A stretch of DNA of 64,000 nt, taken from NCBI GenBank assembly GCA_965231865.1, contig CBDDOJ010000002.1, positions 1,054,001 to 1,118,000 on the forward strand. Reading direction: 5' to 3'. This document shows positions 25,369 through 34,770 of this stretch, piece by piece. A program made the position numbers and the translations under genes. Each line of letters starts with the position of its first letter. The first letter of the stretch is position 1. Source of the DNA: WTGA01 sp965231865. Its GTDB lineage: Bacteria > Pseudomonadota > Gammaproteobacteria > Arenicellales > Poriferihabitantaceae. The notes under the pieces were generated by a model that did no database searches, was not told the origin of the DNA, and worked only from the letters and a program-made list of their open reading frames with translations.

Positions 25369-26949
25369 ATGCCCAACTCCTCCATTCCGGATGAAGTCTC
25401 GAAAAGAAGGACTTTTGCGATCATCTCCCACCCGGATGCGGGCAAAACGACGCTGACCGAAAGGTTGCTGCAATCCGGCGGTGCCATCCAGCTCGTCGGA
25501 ACCGTCAAGGCCCGAAAGAGTGCACGATACGCCACTTCCGACTGGATGGAACTGGAAAAACAGCGCGGAATTTCAGTGACCTCATCGGTCATGCAGTTTC
25601 CCTATCAGGGTCGAATTGTCAATTTGCTGGATACGCCGGGACACGCCGATTTTTCTGAAGATACCTACCGTACCCTGACTGCCGTGGATTCGGCGCTCAT
25701 GGTCATTGACATTGCCAAGGGTGTGGAGGAAAGAACGGTAAAACTCATGGATATCTGCCGGTTGAGAGACACGCCAATCATGACATTCGTCAACAAGATG
25801 GACCGCGAGGGCAGGGACCCCATTGATATCATGGATGAAGTGGAGGAAGTGCTGAAAATTGATTGTGCTCCCATGGTCTGGCCCATTGGGTCCGGCAAGT
25901 CCTTCGTCGGGATTTATCGGCTGTATGACGACAAAATCCATCTTTTTTCCGGTCGTGGCGGATTCAGCGAAGAGGTATGGATTGATGGATTGGGGAACCC
26001 GGAGCTGGATATCCGGATCGGTGACACGGCGGAAAAACTCCGGGAAGACATTGAACTCGTGCGCGGAGCCAGCCACGAATTCAATGCCGATCAATACCTG
26101 AACGGAAAGCTGACGCCGGTGTTCTTCGGGTCCGCGCTCAACCGCCACGGTACGGATGAGCTGATGGATAATTTTGTTGCGTTTGCGCCCTCGCCCCGGC
26201 CCAGGACGACCGGGACCCGGGAGATTGGTGCAACCGAACCCCAATTCACCGGTTTCGTCTTCAAGATCCAGGCCAACATGGACCCGGCGCACCATGATCG
26301 GATTGCGTTCTTGAGAATCACCTCCGGTCAATTCACAAAGGGGATGAAATTGCGCCATGTGCGGGCAGGAAAAACCTTCGTGGTGCACAATGCGCATACC
26401 TTCATGGCATCCAGGCGCGGCCATACGGAAGAGGCCTATGCCGGTGATATTCTTGGGCTGCACAATCATGGCACCATTCAGATTGGGGATTCGTTTACCG
26501 AAGGGGAGACACTCAAGTTTCTGGGCATACCGAATTTTGCTCCCGAGCTGTTCCGGCGGGTGAGACTGGCCGACCCCTTGCGTGCAAAGGCCCTGCAAAA
26601 GGGCCTGGTCCAACTCTGTGAGGAAGGTGCCACCCAGGTATTTCGCCCGTTGAACAGTAATGAGCTGGTCCTGGGGGCGGTGGGAATTCTTCAATTCGAC
26701 GTGGTTGCCCACCGCCTGAAAACGGAATACAAGGTGGATTGTTTTTTTGAAGCGGCCCCCCTCACCAAGGTGCGCTGGGTGCATTTCAACGATGCGGCCA
26801 AAGAAAGCGAATTTCGCCGGAAAAACGCGCAATACCTGGCACTGGATGGCCTGGATACCCTGACTTATATTGCGCCCAATAATGCGAATCTGACGCTGGC
26901 GGAGAAACGTTGGCCTGAGGTCGAATTCCGTGCAACACGGGAAATCTGA
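25369..26949 (+). CDS. prfC: Peptide chain release factor 3
   Basis: A 526-residue translational GTPase that recycles release factors RF1 and RF2 after termination. The G1 motif is ISHPDAGKTTLTERLL, followed by KQRGISVTSSVMQF (G2), LLDTPGHADFSEDTYR (G3) and VNKMDREGRDP (G4). The ATG at 25369 follows an AGGAAA and gives a length close to E. coli RF3 (529 residues). An upstream in-frame GTG would add a 13-residue extension and is less likely. The C-terminus has EVEFRATREI. Confidence 0.96.
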   Translation: MPNSSIPDEVSKRRTFAIISHPDAGKTTLTERLLQSGGAIQLVGTVKARKSARYATSDWMELEKQRGISVTSSVMQFPYQGRIVNLLDTPGHADFSEDTYRTLTAVDSALMVIDIAKGVEERTVKLMDICRLRDTPIMTFVNKMDREGRDPIDIMDEVEEVLKIDCAPMVWPIGSGKSFVGIYRLYDDKIHLFSGRGGFSEEVWIDGLGNPELDIRIGDTAEKLREDIELVRGASHEFNADQYLNGKLTPVFFGSALNRHGTDELMDNFVAFAPSPRPRTTGTREIGATEPQFTGFVFKIQANMDPAHHDRIAFLRITSGQFTKGMKLRHVRAGKTFVVHNAHTFMASRRGHTEEAYAGDILGLHNHGTIQIGDSFTEGETLKFLGIPNFAPELFRRVRLADPLRAKALQKGLVQLCEEGATQVFRPLNSNELVLGAVGILQFDVVAHRLKTEYKVDCFFEAAPLTKVRWVHFNDAAKESEFRRKNAQYLALDGLDTLTYIAPNNANLTLAEKRWPEVEFRATREI

Positions 26950-27048
26950 ACCGTCGCTGTATTGAAAAACGAAAGGCGGATCTGGGTCCGCAGCCCCGGT
27001 CATCGGCGGCATGCCGGCCGCCGGCGGGAAGGATGATATAGTACAGCC

Positions 27049-27879
27049 ATGCCCACAATAGCTGCTATCCAGACCAGTTCGAGCGATGATATCCACCGGA
27101 ATCTGTTGCGGGTTGAGAAATATGTTGTTCAGGCAGCCGAACAGGGAGCCCGTGTTGTGGTGTTGCCGGAATGTTTTGCGTTCATGCAACGCAGCCAGGC
27201 GCAATTGCTCGAACATGCCGAAAGGGATTCTGATGGAAGAATACAGCGGTTTGTCGGCAATCTTGCAAGACAATGGGGGCTCTGGATTTTTGCAGGCAGT
27301 ATTCCACTGCACTCGGATGTCCCTGGAAAGATTACCAATTCGATGCTGGTCTTTGACGACACCGGAGCCCGTGCCGGGCGGTATGACAAGATTTTTCTTT
27401 TTGATGCCGAGTTCGACAATGGGGAAAGATATGGGGAATCGGATTACACGGTGCCGGGGAGCGGGATCGGGGTGGTCGACTCGCCAGTCGGGAAAATTGG
27501 ACTCAGTATCTGCTACGATTTGCGTTTTCCGGAAATGTATCGTCGGTTGACCCAGCTGGGGGCGCAGATTCTCGTCGTCCCATCCGCTTTTTCCCATACC
27601 ACGGGGGCCTGTCACTGGCTGCCGTTGCTTCAGGCCAGAGCCATCGAAAATTCCTGTTATGTGGTCGCTCCCGCGCAAACCGGCATCCACAATGACAGGC
27701 GGAAAACCTGGGGACACACGGTGGTCATTGAGCCATGGGGCCAGGTGGTGTCTGAACTGGAGTCGGGCTGGGGGCTGGTTTGCGCGGAGATTGATCTGGC
27801 CCGACTGAATCATATCCGTCGGCAGTTGCCGTCATATTCCAAATTTCATGGGGATATTTTCAATGCCTCCAAAACCTGA
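27049..27879 (+). CDS. Nitrilase-superfamily carbon-nitrogen hydrolase (Nit1/YbeM-like)
   Basis: A 276-residue hydrolase of the Nit branch, whose best-known members are deaminated-glutathione amidases involved in metabolite repair. The Glu-Lys-Cys triad is visible in VVVLPECFAF, GRYDKIFLFD and GLSICYDLRFPEMYR. The C-terminal segment VVAPAQTG, TWGHTVVIEPWG is typical. It lies about 100 bases after prfC and probably has its own promoter. In many gammaproteobacteria this gene lies near tldD or mdh, but it stands alone here. Confidence 0.88.
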   Translation: MPTIAAIQTSSSDDIHRNLLRVEKYVVQAAEQGARVVVLPECFAFMQRSQAQLLEHAERDSDGRIQRFVGNLARQWGLWIFAGSIPLHSDVPGKITNSMLVFDDTGARAGRYDKIFLFDAEFDNGERYGESDYTVPGSGIGVVDSPVGKIGLSICYDLRFPEMYRRLTQLGAQILVVPSAFSHTTGACHWLPLLQARAIENSCYVVAPAQTGIHNDRRKTWGHTVVIEPWGQVVSELESGWGLVCAEIDLARLNHIRRQLPSYSKFHGDIFNASKT

Positions 27880-28063
27880 AAATAACCGAATGGGAGGTTT
27901 TTCCATCCTGCTGAAATTCCCCCGTCGCGTGTGGGGGAAGCAGGTACACCCGTTGGGGAGGGGGCGGCTCCGGCTCCATGTGCGCGCGTTTTCAGGCACC
28001 TGGAAGCACTTCGGGGAATGAAATGGATTCAGGGCGGGTCAACGCGTCAAATCACGCGTCAAA

Positions 28064-28567
28064 TCAACGCGTCAACATGGGTTCCAGTTCGGTGAGTGCC
28101 TGCTTGTAAACACGGCGCTTGAATTTCACGATATGCTCCAATGGACTCCAGTAGTCGACCCACCGCCAGTGGTCAAATTCCGGCTTGGGAGTCACGTCAA
28201 GCCTGACACTGGTTTCCTTGGCAAGCAGTTTGAATAAAAACCACCGTTGTTTTTGTCCACGAAATTGTCTCGTTCTTCGGATGTGATGATGTTTTGTGGC
28301 GTAGGGAACATCATATCGCAACCACTTTACCGTGTTTCCGAGCAGTTTGACATCTCCTGATTCCAGGCCGACCTCCTCGTAGAGTTCCCTGAATGCGGCC
28401 TCCAGCGCTGATTCACTGGGTTCGATGCCTCCCTGGGGGAATTGCCAGCCATCCCGCCTGGTCCGCCTGGCCCATAGAACCTGCTGGGAGTTATTGCATA
28501 CAATGATGCCGACATTCTTCCTGTAGCCGTCTCGATCAAATTGTTGGTTATCTCCCGGGTAGCCCAT
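28064..28567 (-). CDS. rppH: RNA pyrophosphohydrolase RppH (Nudix)
   Basis: A 167-residue Nudix hydrolase that removes pyrophosphate from the 5' end of mRNA to start decay. The Nudix box is perfect: GGIEPSESALEAAFRELYEE followed by VGL, with the metal-binding REXXEE glutamates. The N-terminal YRKNVGIIVCN and the later WLRYDVP are RppH-type. The gene is on the minus strand and its stop lies in a small repeat, TTGACGCGT in three near copies at 28037-28076. No ptsP follows in this window. Confidence 0.93.
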   Translation of the reverse strand: MGYPGDNQQFDRDGYRKNVGIIVCNNSQQVLWARRTRRDGWQFPQGGIEPSESALEAAFRELYEEVGLESGDVKLLGNTVKWLRYDVPYATKHHHIRRTRQFRGQKQRWFLFKLLAKETSVRLDVTPKPEFDHWRWVDYWSPLEHIVKFKRRVYKQALTELEPMLTR

Positions 28568-28962
28568 GCCTTTATCCTATTTCCTGACCGCGAAGATTGC
28601 AAGTACAAGACCGTCCCGTGCAGGATGCGAACTTCGCCAAACCGGAATCCACAGGCGTTCCACAGCACCAGGATGGCGCGGCCGTGCGTCTGCACCGGTG
28701 GATATTGATGATGCGGCTCCGGGTTGGCGGAATATCATGGATCGCCAACCCGCCCGGGAATTCATTGGCACCCGCGTCGGAAGGATCCGGAGAATGAGAA
28801 GAGGACAATTCATCCCTCGAGGTCGGCCGGTACTCCTGAGGGTTTTCGGTGTCGTCTCTCCACTTTTCCGTACGTAAATCTGGTATATTTCATTATCGCC
28901 CGACTGCCAACTCAAACAACATAACGGGTGCAACATTTCAAAACAGCACAAGGAGGGGTACC
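28568..28962. other. Intergenic region between rppH and the TonB-dependent receptor
   Basis: A divergent promoter region of about 395 bases. TACGTAAATCTGGTATATTT around 28870 could hold the receptor promoter. A strong AAGGAGGGG precedes the receptor start. No riboswitch motif was recognised and no convincing small gene was seen. Confidence 0.4.
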
Positions 28963-31497
28963 ATGATTCCGGAACCCAAAATAAAGACGACTCCGATGAA
29001 ACGCCTGTTGGTCTTCGTCGGCTTTTTAGCCATTCTGGCGGCTGATCTCGCGGTTGCGGGCTCTCTGGCACCTGCACCGCGTATTATCGCAAAGTACGAG
29101 CGGAATTTTCTGGAACGTACCGGAGCCATGACGCTTGAGGAAGTGCTTGATACCGGTATTATTCGCTACTTCCTGACGGGCGGGCTGCCTGTTCTCGTTC
29201 TGATCAATGGCAGGCCTTACGGCACGACTTCGTCGGATCTCGATCCCATTCCGGTCTTGGCCATTGAGCGCCTGGAGGTGTTGAGTGGGGACACGCTGGG
29301 CACGTACGGTGGCAGCGCCGTGCGGGGTGCGCTCAATGTCGTTCTCAGGACGGACCTGGAAGGCTTCGAGGTGCATACGGTCGCGCGGATACCAACCCGT
29401 GACGGTGGCGAAGGGGGGCAGGGAAGTGTCTTTTGGGGTGGCGCGGTCGGGGAAGGCCACATGACCCTTGGTGTGGACGTCATCAAGCGCAATGAAATCA
29501 CCGCAGACAGCCGGGAGCATAGCCGCTCCACCTATAGGAAAGACGGCACATTCAGCGATGCGAAAAATGTCAGCATTGGTGGCAATACTGTTTGGGCCGT
29601 CAAACCGACCGGCGTACCGGGCGACGCAGTAAGGACGATTTCACTGGGGAACTGCGAATCGGATAAAGGTTATGCCGGGCCACTCATAGGTCCTCCTGGT
29701 ACTTCCAACCCGGACGATGTGGGTTGCGGTTTTGCCTACAGCGGCATTGCCTGGAACACCAGCAACTATGAACAGGATGGCATTCTCCTGCATTTGGACC
29801 ATCCGCTGGAAGGAGGGGCTGAATTCCACCTGGATGCGAATATCACGCAGGCGGAGTCGGCGTTCCGCTATGCACCGTCGATAGATGTGTTTTTCCTTGG
29901 TTTGCGGAGTGATGTTAGTCAACTGCGCGAAAACGACGACTTGGACAGCGTGGGGGCGACCCCTAATCACAGTATCGTTGTGGCGCACCGTTTCATCGGG
30001 CATGGCAACCGGGACTGGCTGACGGATACCGAGGAATTCGACATCGGCATGGGAATCGAGGGCATGATTCAGGAGGACCTCGGCTATGATGTGGAAATCA
30101 GTGCCTACAAACTGGATGGTTCGTTGACCGGGGATACATTTGTACATGCTGGCCGTATCCGAGACGAGATTCTAAAGGGGAACTACAATCTTGTAGACCC
30201 GTCCTCCACGGACCCGACCCACCTGAAAGCCATCAGGGACACCAGCTTGCGGGAAGAAAGAGATTTCGGCTCGGATTACCTGGGAGCCCGACTGGCATTG
30301 GAGGGCACCGGATTCTCATTCGGTGACCGGAAAGCGGCCTGGACTGCCGGTCTTGAATTTGGAACTGCAAAGGCGCATGACGTCACGAACTATCGGCACA
30401 GCTATCCGGTCGAGGTCAATAATGAACCTTATAAGGTAGAAGATGTGTACGGCTCCGGTGGGACCAGTTTTACCGGCAAGCGCCGCAAGGGGACAGGTGC
30501 CTTTTCGGAGTTGTTGCTGCCGCTGACCGAGAAACTGGATTTCAGGGTCGCAGGACATGCGGACGAACTTAGCGATGTCGGTGGGCTGGAGTCCTGGCGC
30601 CTTGGCACCTATTACCGGGCGACCGACCGGGTTACCCTGCGTGGTTCCTGGAGTACAGGAGACCGCCCCCCCTCGATGTCGGCTCTTTATAGCACGGCAC
30701 TGCAGGACCACCCCTTTATCACCTGTGACCCGGGGACGAGGGACCAGGGGGACCCGCCACGTACCTGCACACAATCCAATCCCCGGCAGGTAACGCGCCA
30801 AACCTCGGGCAATCCGGAACTTGACCCTTCTGGCAACGAAAGAACTGCCTTGGGCGCCCAGTTTCGCAAGTGGCCGTTCTTCCTGGACCTGGAATGGCAT
30901 CAGACATCACGCTCCGACCTCCCGGGCCAGCCGAGTGCCGACTGGGCCGTGCAAAACCTGTATAAATGCGGAGAAGAGAAAACAACGAAATGCATTGAGC
31001 GCACCGGTAGCGCGATTACTATTCACAACGGTTTTGAAAACATCGTGGAGACCAAGATCCAGGGAGTGCAGACCCGGTTCGGGTCGGGCTTCCGAACGGG
31101 TTGGGGAACCGTGGGCTTCCGGGGGGCCTGGCGGCACATCACCAGCGCCGAACGGCATATTCAAAACGTGAAGGAGGGTCACCCCGTTCCCAAGGACGCA
31201 GTGCGATTCGGTGTCCAGGCGAGACGGGGTAACCTGAGTGTTTCCTGGGCCGGAAATTACCGTGCAGGCTTTGAGAACCGGGCTAGCACCGGAAAATTCA
31301 AGTCCTGGACCGGCCACGATCTGGCGATGGACTGGAATAAACCGTGGGGACTGGAAAACGCACGGTTCGCGGCGGGTGTATTGAATCTCACCGACACACA
31401 GCTCACGGTCGATACCTCCAACCCCAGCAGTGTAGACGGGCCGGTAGCGGCGGGTTGGGGACGCACCTTCTTCTTTGATCTCACCCTGAAGTTCTGA
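28963..31497 (+). CDS. TonB-dependent outer membrane receptor
   Basis: An 844-residue outer-membrane receptor. The chosen ATG follows AGGAGGGG. A signal peptide precedes cleavage near ADLAVAG (hydrophobic core LLVFVGFLAILAA). The plug domain is short but recognisable: TGAMTLEEVLDTG, LPVLVLINGRPYG, IERLEVLSGDTLGTYGGSAV and RGALNVVLR. A long beta-barrel region follows with the terminal FFFDLTLKF ending in Phe, as in outer membrane proteins. No clear TonB box is visible between signal and plug. No siderophore, cobalamin or metal gene neighbours it, so the substrate is unknown. It may be a member of the CIRCA/NrgA-like receptors; that is only a guess. Confidence 0.8.
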   Translation: MIPEPKIKTTPMKRLLVFVGFLAILAADLAVAGSLAPAPRIIAKYERNFLERTGAMTLEEVLDTGIIRYFLTGGLPVLVLINGRPYGTTSSDLDPIPVLAIERLEVLSGDTLGTYGGSAVRGALNVVLRTDLEGFEVHTVARIPTRDGGEGGQGSVFWGGAVGEGHMTLGVDVIKRNEITADSREHSRSTYRKDGTFSDAKNVSIGGNTVWAVKPTGVPGDAVRTISLGNCESDKGYAGPLIGPPGTSNPDDVGCGFAYSGIAWNTSNYEQDGILLHLDHPLEGGAEFHLDANITQAESAFRYAPSIDVFFLGLRSDVSQLRENDDLDSVGATPNHSIVVAHRFIGHGNRDWLTDTEEFDIGMGIEGMIQEDLGYDVEISAYKLDGSLTGDTFVHAGRIRDEILKGNYNLVDPSSTDPTHLKAIRDTSLREERDFGSDYLGARLALEGTGFSFGDRKAAWTAGLEFGTAKAHDVTNYRHSYPVEVNNEPYKVEDVYGSGGTSFTGKRRKGTGAFSELLLPLTEKLDFRVAGHADELSDVGGLESWRLGTYYRATDRVTLRGSWSTGDRPPSMSALYSTALQDHPFITCDPGTRDQGDPPRTCTQSNPRQVTRQTSGNPELDPSGNERTALGAQFRKWPFFLDLEWHQTSRSDLPGQPSADWAVQNLYKCGEEKTTKCIERTGSAITIHNGFENIVETKIQGVQTRFGSGFRTGWGTVGFRGAWRHITSAERHIQNVKEGHPVPKDAVRFGVQARRGNLSVSWAGNYRAGFENRASTGKFKSWTGHDLAMDWNKPWGLENARFAAGVLNLTDTQLTVDTSNPSSVDGPVAAGWGRTFFFDLTLKF

Positions 31498-31794
31498 GAG
31501 GGCAGGACGACACAGACCCCGGGCACCACGATCCCCAACCAGTCGGAAGACCTCTCCCGGCAGGTTTCGACCGATTCCTCACGGTTTTTGGGGGAAGTTT
31601 TCAGCTCCAGCCGTGATGCCCGGTATCACCCATCATGGGGTGGGCCTTGCCGAAACGGATTCCGTCAGACTGTTCTCGAACGATCGGGAAAAATCCGGTG
31701 TTGCAGCGTCTCTCCGCCTGCCCATGGCATGGCTCCGGAGTATTTTTGCATACCGGCCCGAAACCGGTTCCCCTTTACAGGCCAGCACCCATCG

Positions 31795-32721
31795 TCAAGC
31801 GGGCTGGAGAGGTTTCAGGACCTGTTCCTTGAGCGCGCAGTGTGCTCGGGCAAATTCGAGGAATTCGACCATCGCCCGCAACCTGAATTTTTGCCGTTGA
31901 TATACGATCGAGAATGGCCGCCTTATCGGGGTTTTAAGCGGAATGGTACTCAACGAATCCAGGGCCAGTTCCTTTTCCAGGGTGGCGATGGAAAGGACGG
32001 ATATCCCCAGATTTGCAGCGACGGCATTTTTGATGGATTCAGGGCTGCCAAACTCCATGGTGATATTGAGTTGTTCGATATCCAGTCCCTGGTTATCCAG
32101 ATAATTCTGAATGACTTCGCGGGTCCCGGAACCCTCTTCCCGGCTGATGAAGGGATAATCCAGCAGTTCTTCGGGATCGATTCTCTTTTTGCTGGTCAGC
32201 GGGTGGTCCACGGAACAGATCACAGCCAGTTCATCGTCCCATATGATGTCGGTGACCAGATTCTTGTTTGTGATGGGACCTTCCACAATTCCAATGTCAA
32301 TCTGGTTGTTTTCCACCATATGGATCACTCCATTGGTGTTCGCTACATTTAGCCGCACCTTGACATGGGGAAAAGTCGATTGATACGCACCAATCACTGC
32401 GGGGATAAAATATTCACCAATGGTGGTGCTGGCACCCACGACCAAGGGTCCCTGGACATCCCCCGTGAGGGTGCGGACTTCATTGTCCATTTCGTTGTAC
32501 AGCACAATGATTTTATCGGCATAATTCTTCACCAGCTGGCCCGCCTCCGTCAGATTGATCCGGTTATGGGCGCGGTCAAACAGCCGGGTATTGAAATGCT
32601 CTTCGAGTTGGCGGATTTGAAAAGTGACCGCTGGCTGGGTCATATGCAGGGACTCCGCTGCCTTGGTGAAACTGAGCAGTCGGGCGACCGTGGCAAAAAC
32701 CTGGAGTCTTCTGTCGGCCAA
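31795..32721 (-). CDS. LysR-family transcriptional regulator
   Basis: A 308-residue LysR regulator: an N-terminal winged helix (RLLSFTKAAESLHMTQPAVTF) and a co-inducer domain with GPLVVGASTTIGEYF and ISREEGSGTREVIQ. The EGSGTRE motif occurs in the CysB/CbbR-like and related branches that sense small anions. The only reasonable start is TTG, with no strong ribosome site, so translation may be weak. It lies convergent to the receptor gene and nothing follows it on the minus strand within about 300 bases. The target is unknown. Confidence 0.85.
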   Translation of the reverse strand: MADRRLQVFATVARLLSFTKAAESLHMTQPAVTFQIRQLEEHFNTRLFDRAHNRINLTEAGQLVKNYADKIIVLYNEMDNEVRTLTGDVQGPLVVGASTTIGEYFIPAVIGAYQSTFPHVKVRLNVANTNGVIHMVENNQIDIGIVEGPITNKNLVTDIIWDDELAVICSVDHPLTSKKRIDPEELLDYPFISREEGSGTREVIQNYLDNQGLDIEQLNITMEFGSPESIKNAVAANLGISVLSIATLEKELALDSLSTIPLKTPIRRPFSIVYQRQKFRLRAMVEFLEFARAHCALKEQVLKPLQPA

Positions 32722-33225
32722 GATCAGAACCCGGGGAAAGAGTTGGAGTTGGCAATCTCAATATGATTCATGGAACAGCATCAGTACGGTACATGGGGTT
32801 CTATTGGTGCAGAAACTGAAACTGGCTGGCAATCCGGGTACTTTGGCTCGGTTCCCCTGGTCCTTGTTGCCGACCAACGTTGTCCGTAACCAAAAAGGCG
32901 GGTGCCCGCCATCTGCGCAAGACGGATCGCATGGAGAGCCCCTTTGAATTCCATCCTGCATCCAATCATAGCAAAATTCCGTGGATTTGTTGAATCGGAG
33001 AATGGTTCAACGGAACCTGCGCTCTCCCCGCTTTGGTCCTGGGCCATCATCGATGGTGTTTTCCTGTCCGGGGTGGGTGCTCCTCGTACTCCGACTCGGA
33101 CAAAACGGGGGCTGACCATAGATGGGATAAATCTGCAATAATCCCAAAAAATGTGAATTTATTGAAGATTTATGCTAAAAGTATGTAAATTTGAGGCAAT
33201 AATTTAGTTTTTAAAGGAATCGTCT
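32722..33225. other. Intergenic region before the RloA-like gene, switching to AT-rich
   Basis: About 500 bases without a convincing gene. The first part has the local composition. From about 33140 it becomes AT-rich (TGAATTTATTGAAGATTTAT), with an AAAGGAA before the next start. This marks the boundary of the acquired defence module. Confidence 0.4.
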
Positions 33226-34503
33226 ATGCTCATAGAATTTGCTGTTCAGAATTTTTTATCGTTTCGAGAACCCGCCAATTTTAACTTAGTGAAAGGAAGT
33301 AGAAGCGAGTTAGAGGACACTAACGTGATTAGGCATGGTGCTTTGAGTACACCTCCCTTGTTACGAAGCGCTGCAATTTACGGCCCAAATGCCGCGGGTA
33401 AGTCCAACCTGATCAAAGCCATGAAAGTTATGGAGCAGATGGTCCTTAAGTCTGCCAGTGAGACACAGGCTGGTGAACCGCTGTCTGTTACCCCATTTCT
33501 GTTGGATGAAGATAGCACTGAGCATCCCTGCGAGTTTGAGGTGCACTTCATTAGTGAAGGCGTGCGCTATCAATATGGGTTTGCGGCAACTCGAAAGCGT
33601 ATCACCGAAGAATGGTTGCTGGCCTATCCCAAAGGGCGTCCACAGCGATGGATTGACCGTCGATACGACAGTATAAATCAGGCTTATGTTTGGGGAACCA
33701 TGGACAAACTTTCTGGGAAGAAACAGTTGTGGCAAGAAGCCACACGGTCCAACGCCCTGTTTTTATCTACAGCTATACAGTTGAACAACCAACAGCTTCA
33801 ACCGGTTTTTAAATGGTTTTCAAAGATCTTGCACGTAGCAGGGTTTGGCCGTTGGCATCCGGGTTTTTCCATTGAGATGTGTGAGCAAGAGGGCACAAGG
33901 AAAGAAGTTATTTCTTTCTTGCGTGCCGCAGACATTGATATTGATGATGTTCAGCTGGAGGAAGAGAAATTCGATATCCATACCTTGCCGGATGGACTTT
34001 CAGGTTCTGTAAAAAATCGATTAGCAAAAGAATTTAAGGATAACCCTGTTATTAATGTGAAAACTGCTCATATTCTCGACAGCGGTAAAAAAGTGTTTTT
34101 CGATCTTGGCGATGAATCCGATGGCACGCAAAAAATATTTGCCTTGGCAGGACCCTGGAAAGACACACTGGAACACGGCCATGTACTGATCGTTGATGAA
34201 CTGCATGACAATTTGCACCCGGTAATTGTTCAGTATTTGGTAAATTTATTTCACAGCCCGGAAACAAATCCTAAAGGTGCACAACTTGTCATAACCACCC
34301 ATGATACTTCAATCCTCAATCAGGATGTGTTCAGACGGGATCAGGTCTGGTTCTGTGAAAAAGACAAATCACATTCAACAGTACTTTTTCCACTCACTGA
34401 TTTCAGGCCGCGCAAAGAGGAGAACCTGGAGCGAAGATATCTGTCAGGCCGCTACGGAGCTTTGCCTTATGTAAGCAAGATCCAAACAGCTTCGGGGTGC
34501 TAA
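33226..34503 (+). CDS. RloA/AbiLi-like AAA ATPase of a defence module
   Basis: A 425-residue ATPase of the AAA15 (OLD/SMC-like) family that partners RloB proteins. The N-terminus (LIEFAVQNFLSFRE) is typical, the Walker A is GPNAAGKSNL at 53-62, and the late Walker B and switch region reads VLIVDELHDNLHPVIVQYL followed by LVITTHDTSILN. It resembles AbiLi of the AbiL abortive-infection system and RloA found in restriction loci. The gene is AT-richer than its neighbours, which supports transfer. The next gene, an RloB-like protein, starts directly at its stop but is truncated, so the module may be non-functional or work as an ATPase alone. Confidence 0.85.
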   Translation: MLIEFAVQNFLSFREPANFNLVKGSRSELEDTNVIRHGALSTPPLLRSAAIYGPNAAGKSNLIKAMKVMEQMVLKSASETQAGEPLSVTPFLLDEDSTEHPCEFEVHFISEGVRYQYGFAATRKRITEEWLLAYPKGRPQRWIDRRYDSINQAYVWGTMDKLSGKKQLWQEATRSNALFLSTAIQLNNQQLQPVFKWFSKILHVAGFGRWHPGFSIEMCEQEGTRKEVISFLRAADIDIDDVQLEEEKFDIHTLPDGLSGSVKNRLAKEFKDNPVINVKTAHILDSGKKVFFDLGDESDGTQKIFALAGPWKDTLEHGHVLIVDELHDNLHPVIVQYLVNLFHSPETNPKGAQLVITTHDTSILNQDVFRRDQVWFCEKDKSHSTVLFPLTDFRPRKEENLERRYLSGRYGALPYVSKIQTASGC

Positions 34504-34770
34504 GTGGGTAGTGATGATCTGCATCACAAGCGCAAGTCGCGACGACAGCGGGACCTTCTCCACCGTAAATCAAGCCGTGAACCCTATGACAGGGTTCTTA
34601 TTGTCTGTGAGGGTTCAAAAACGGAGCAGAACTATTTACGGGAGTTGATTGACTGCCTCAAGCTGAGCAGTGCAAATATTGAGGTCGATGAAGACCGCGG
34701 ATCATCACCTATTAGCGTTGTCAGTTATGCCAAACACAGGGACAGCAGAGAAAAGGATTGGTCCGAGTAG
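34504..34770 (+). pseudogene. Truncated RloB/AbiLii-like protein
   Basis: An 88-residue fragment with the RloB start: YDRVLIVCEGSKTEQNYLRELI and a following ANIEVDEDRGSSPISVVSYAK, which fits the N-terminal Toprim-like part. Complete RloB proteins are about 200 residues. This one stops at KDWSE, before the expected later acidic active-site segment. The start is GTG immediately after the ATPase stop. The sequence beyond the stop no longer looks like RloB and resembles an insertion-sequence remnant further on, so I treat it as a 3'-truncated gene. The intact 5' part may still be translated. Confidence 0.75.

Noticed and set aside
25582..27813. 743-residue minus-strand open frame opposite prfC and the nitrilase gene
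   Set aside because: It spans two well-conserved plus-strand genes and their gap and has no domain-like content; it is a shadow.
28568..28962. Cobalamin riboswitch before the TonB-dependent receptor
   Set aside because: The conserved B12-box and GCCACTG-type elements are not visible.
28577..29077. Minus-strand frames in the region before the TonB receptor
   Set aside because: They overlap the receptor start and show no family features; more likely non-coding promoter DNA.
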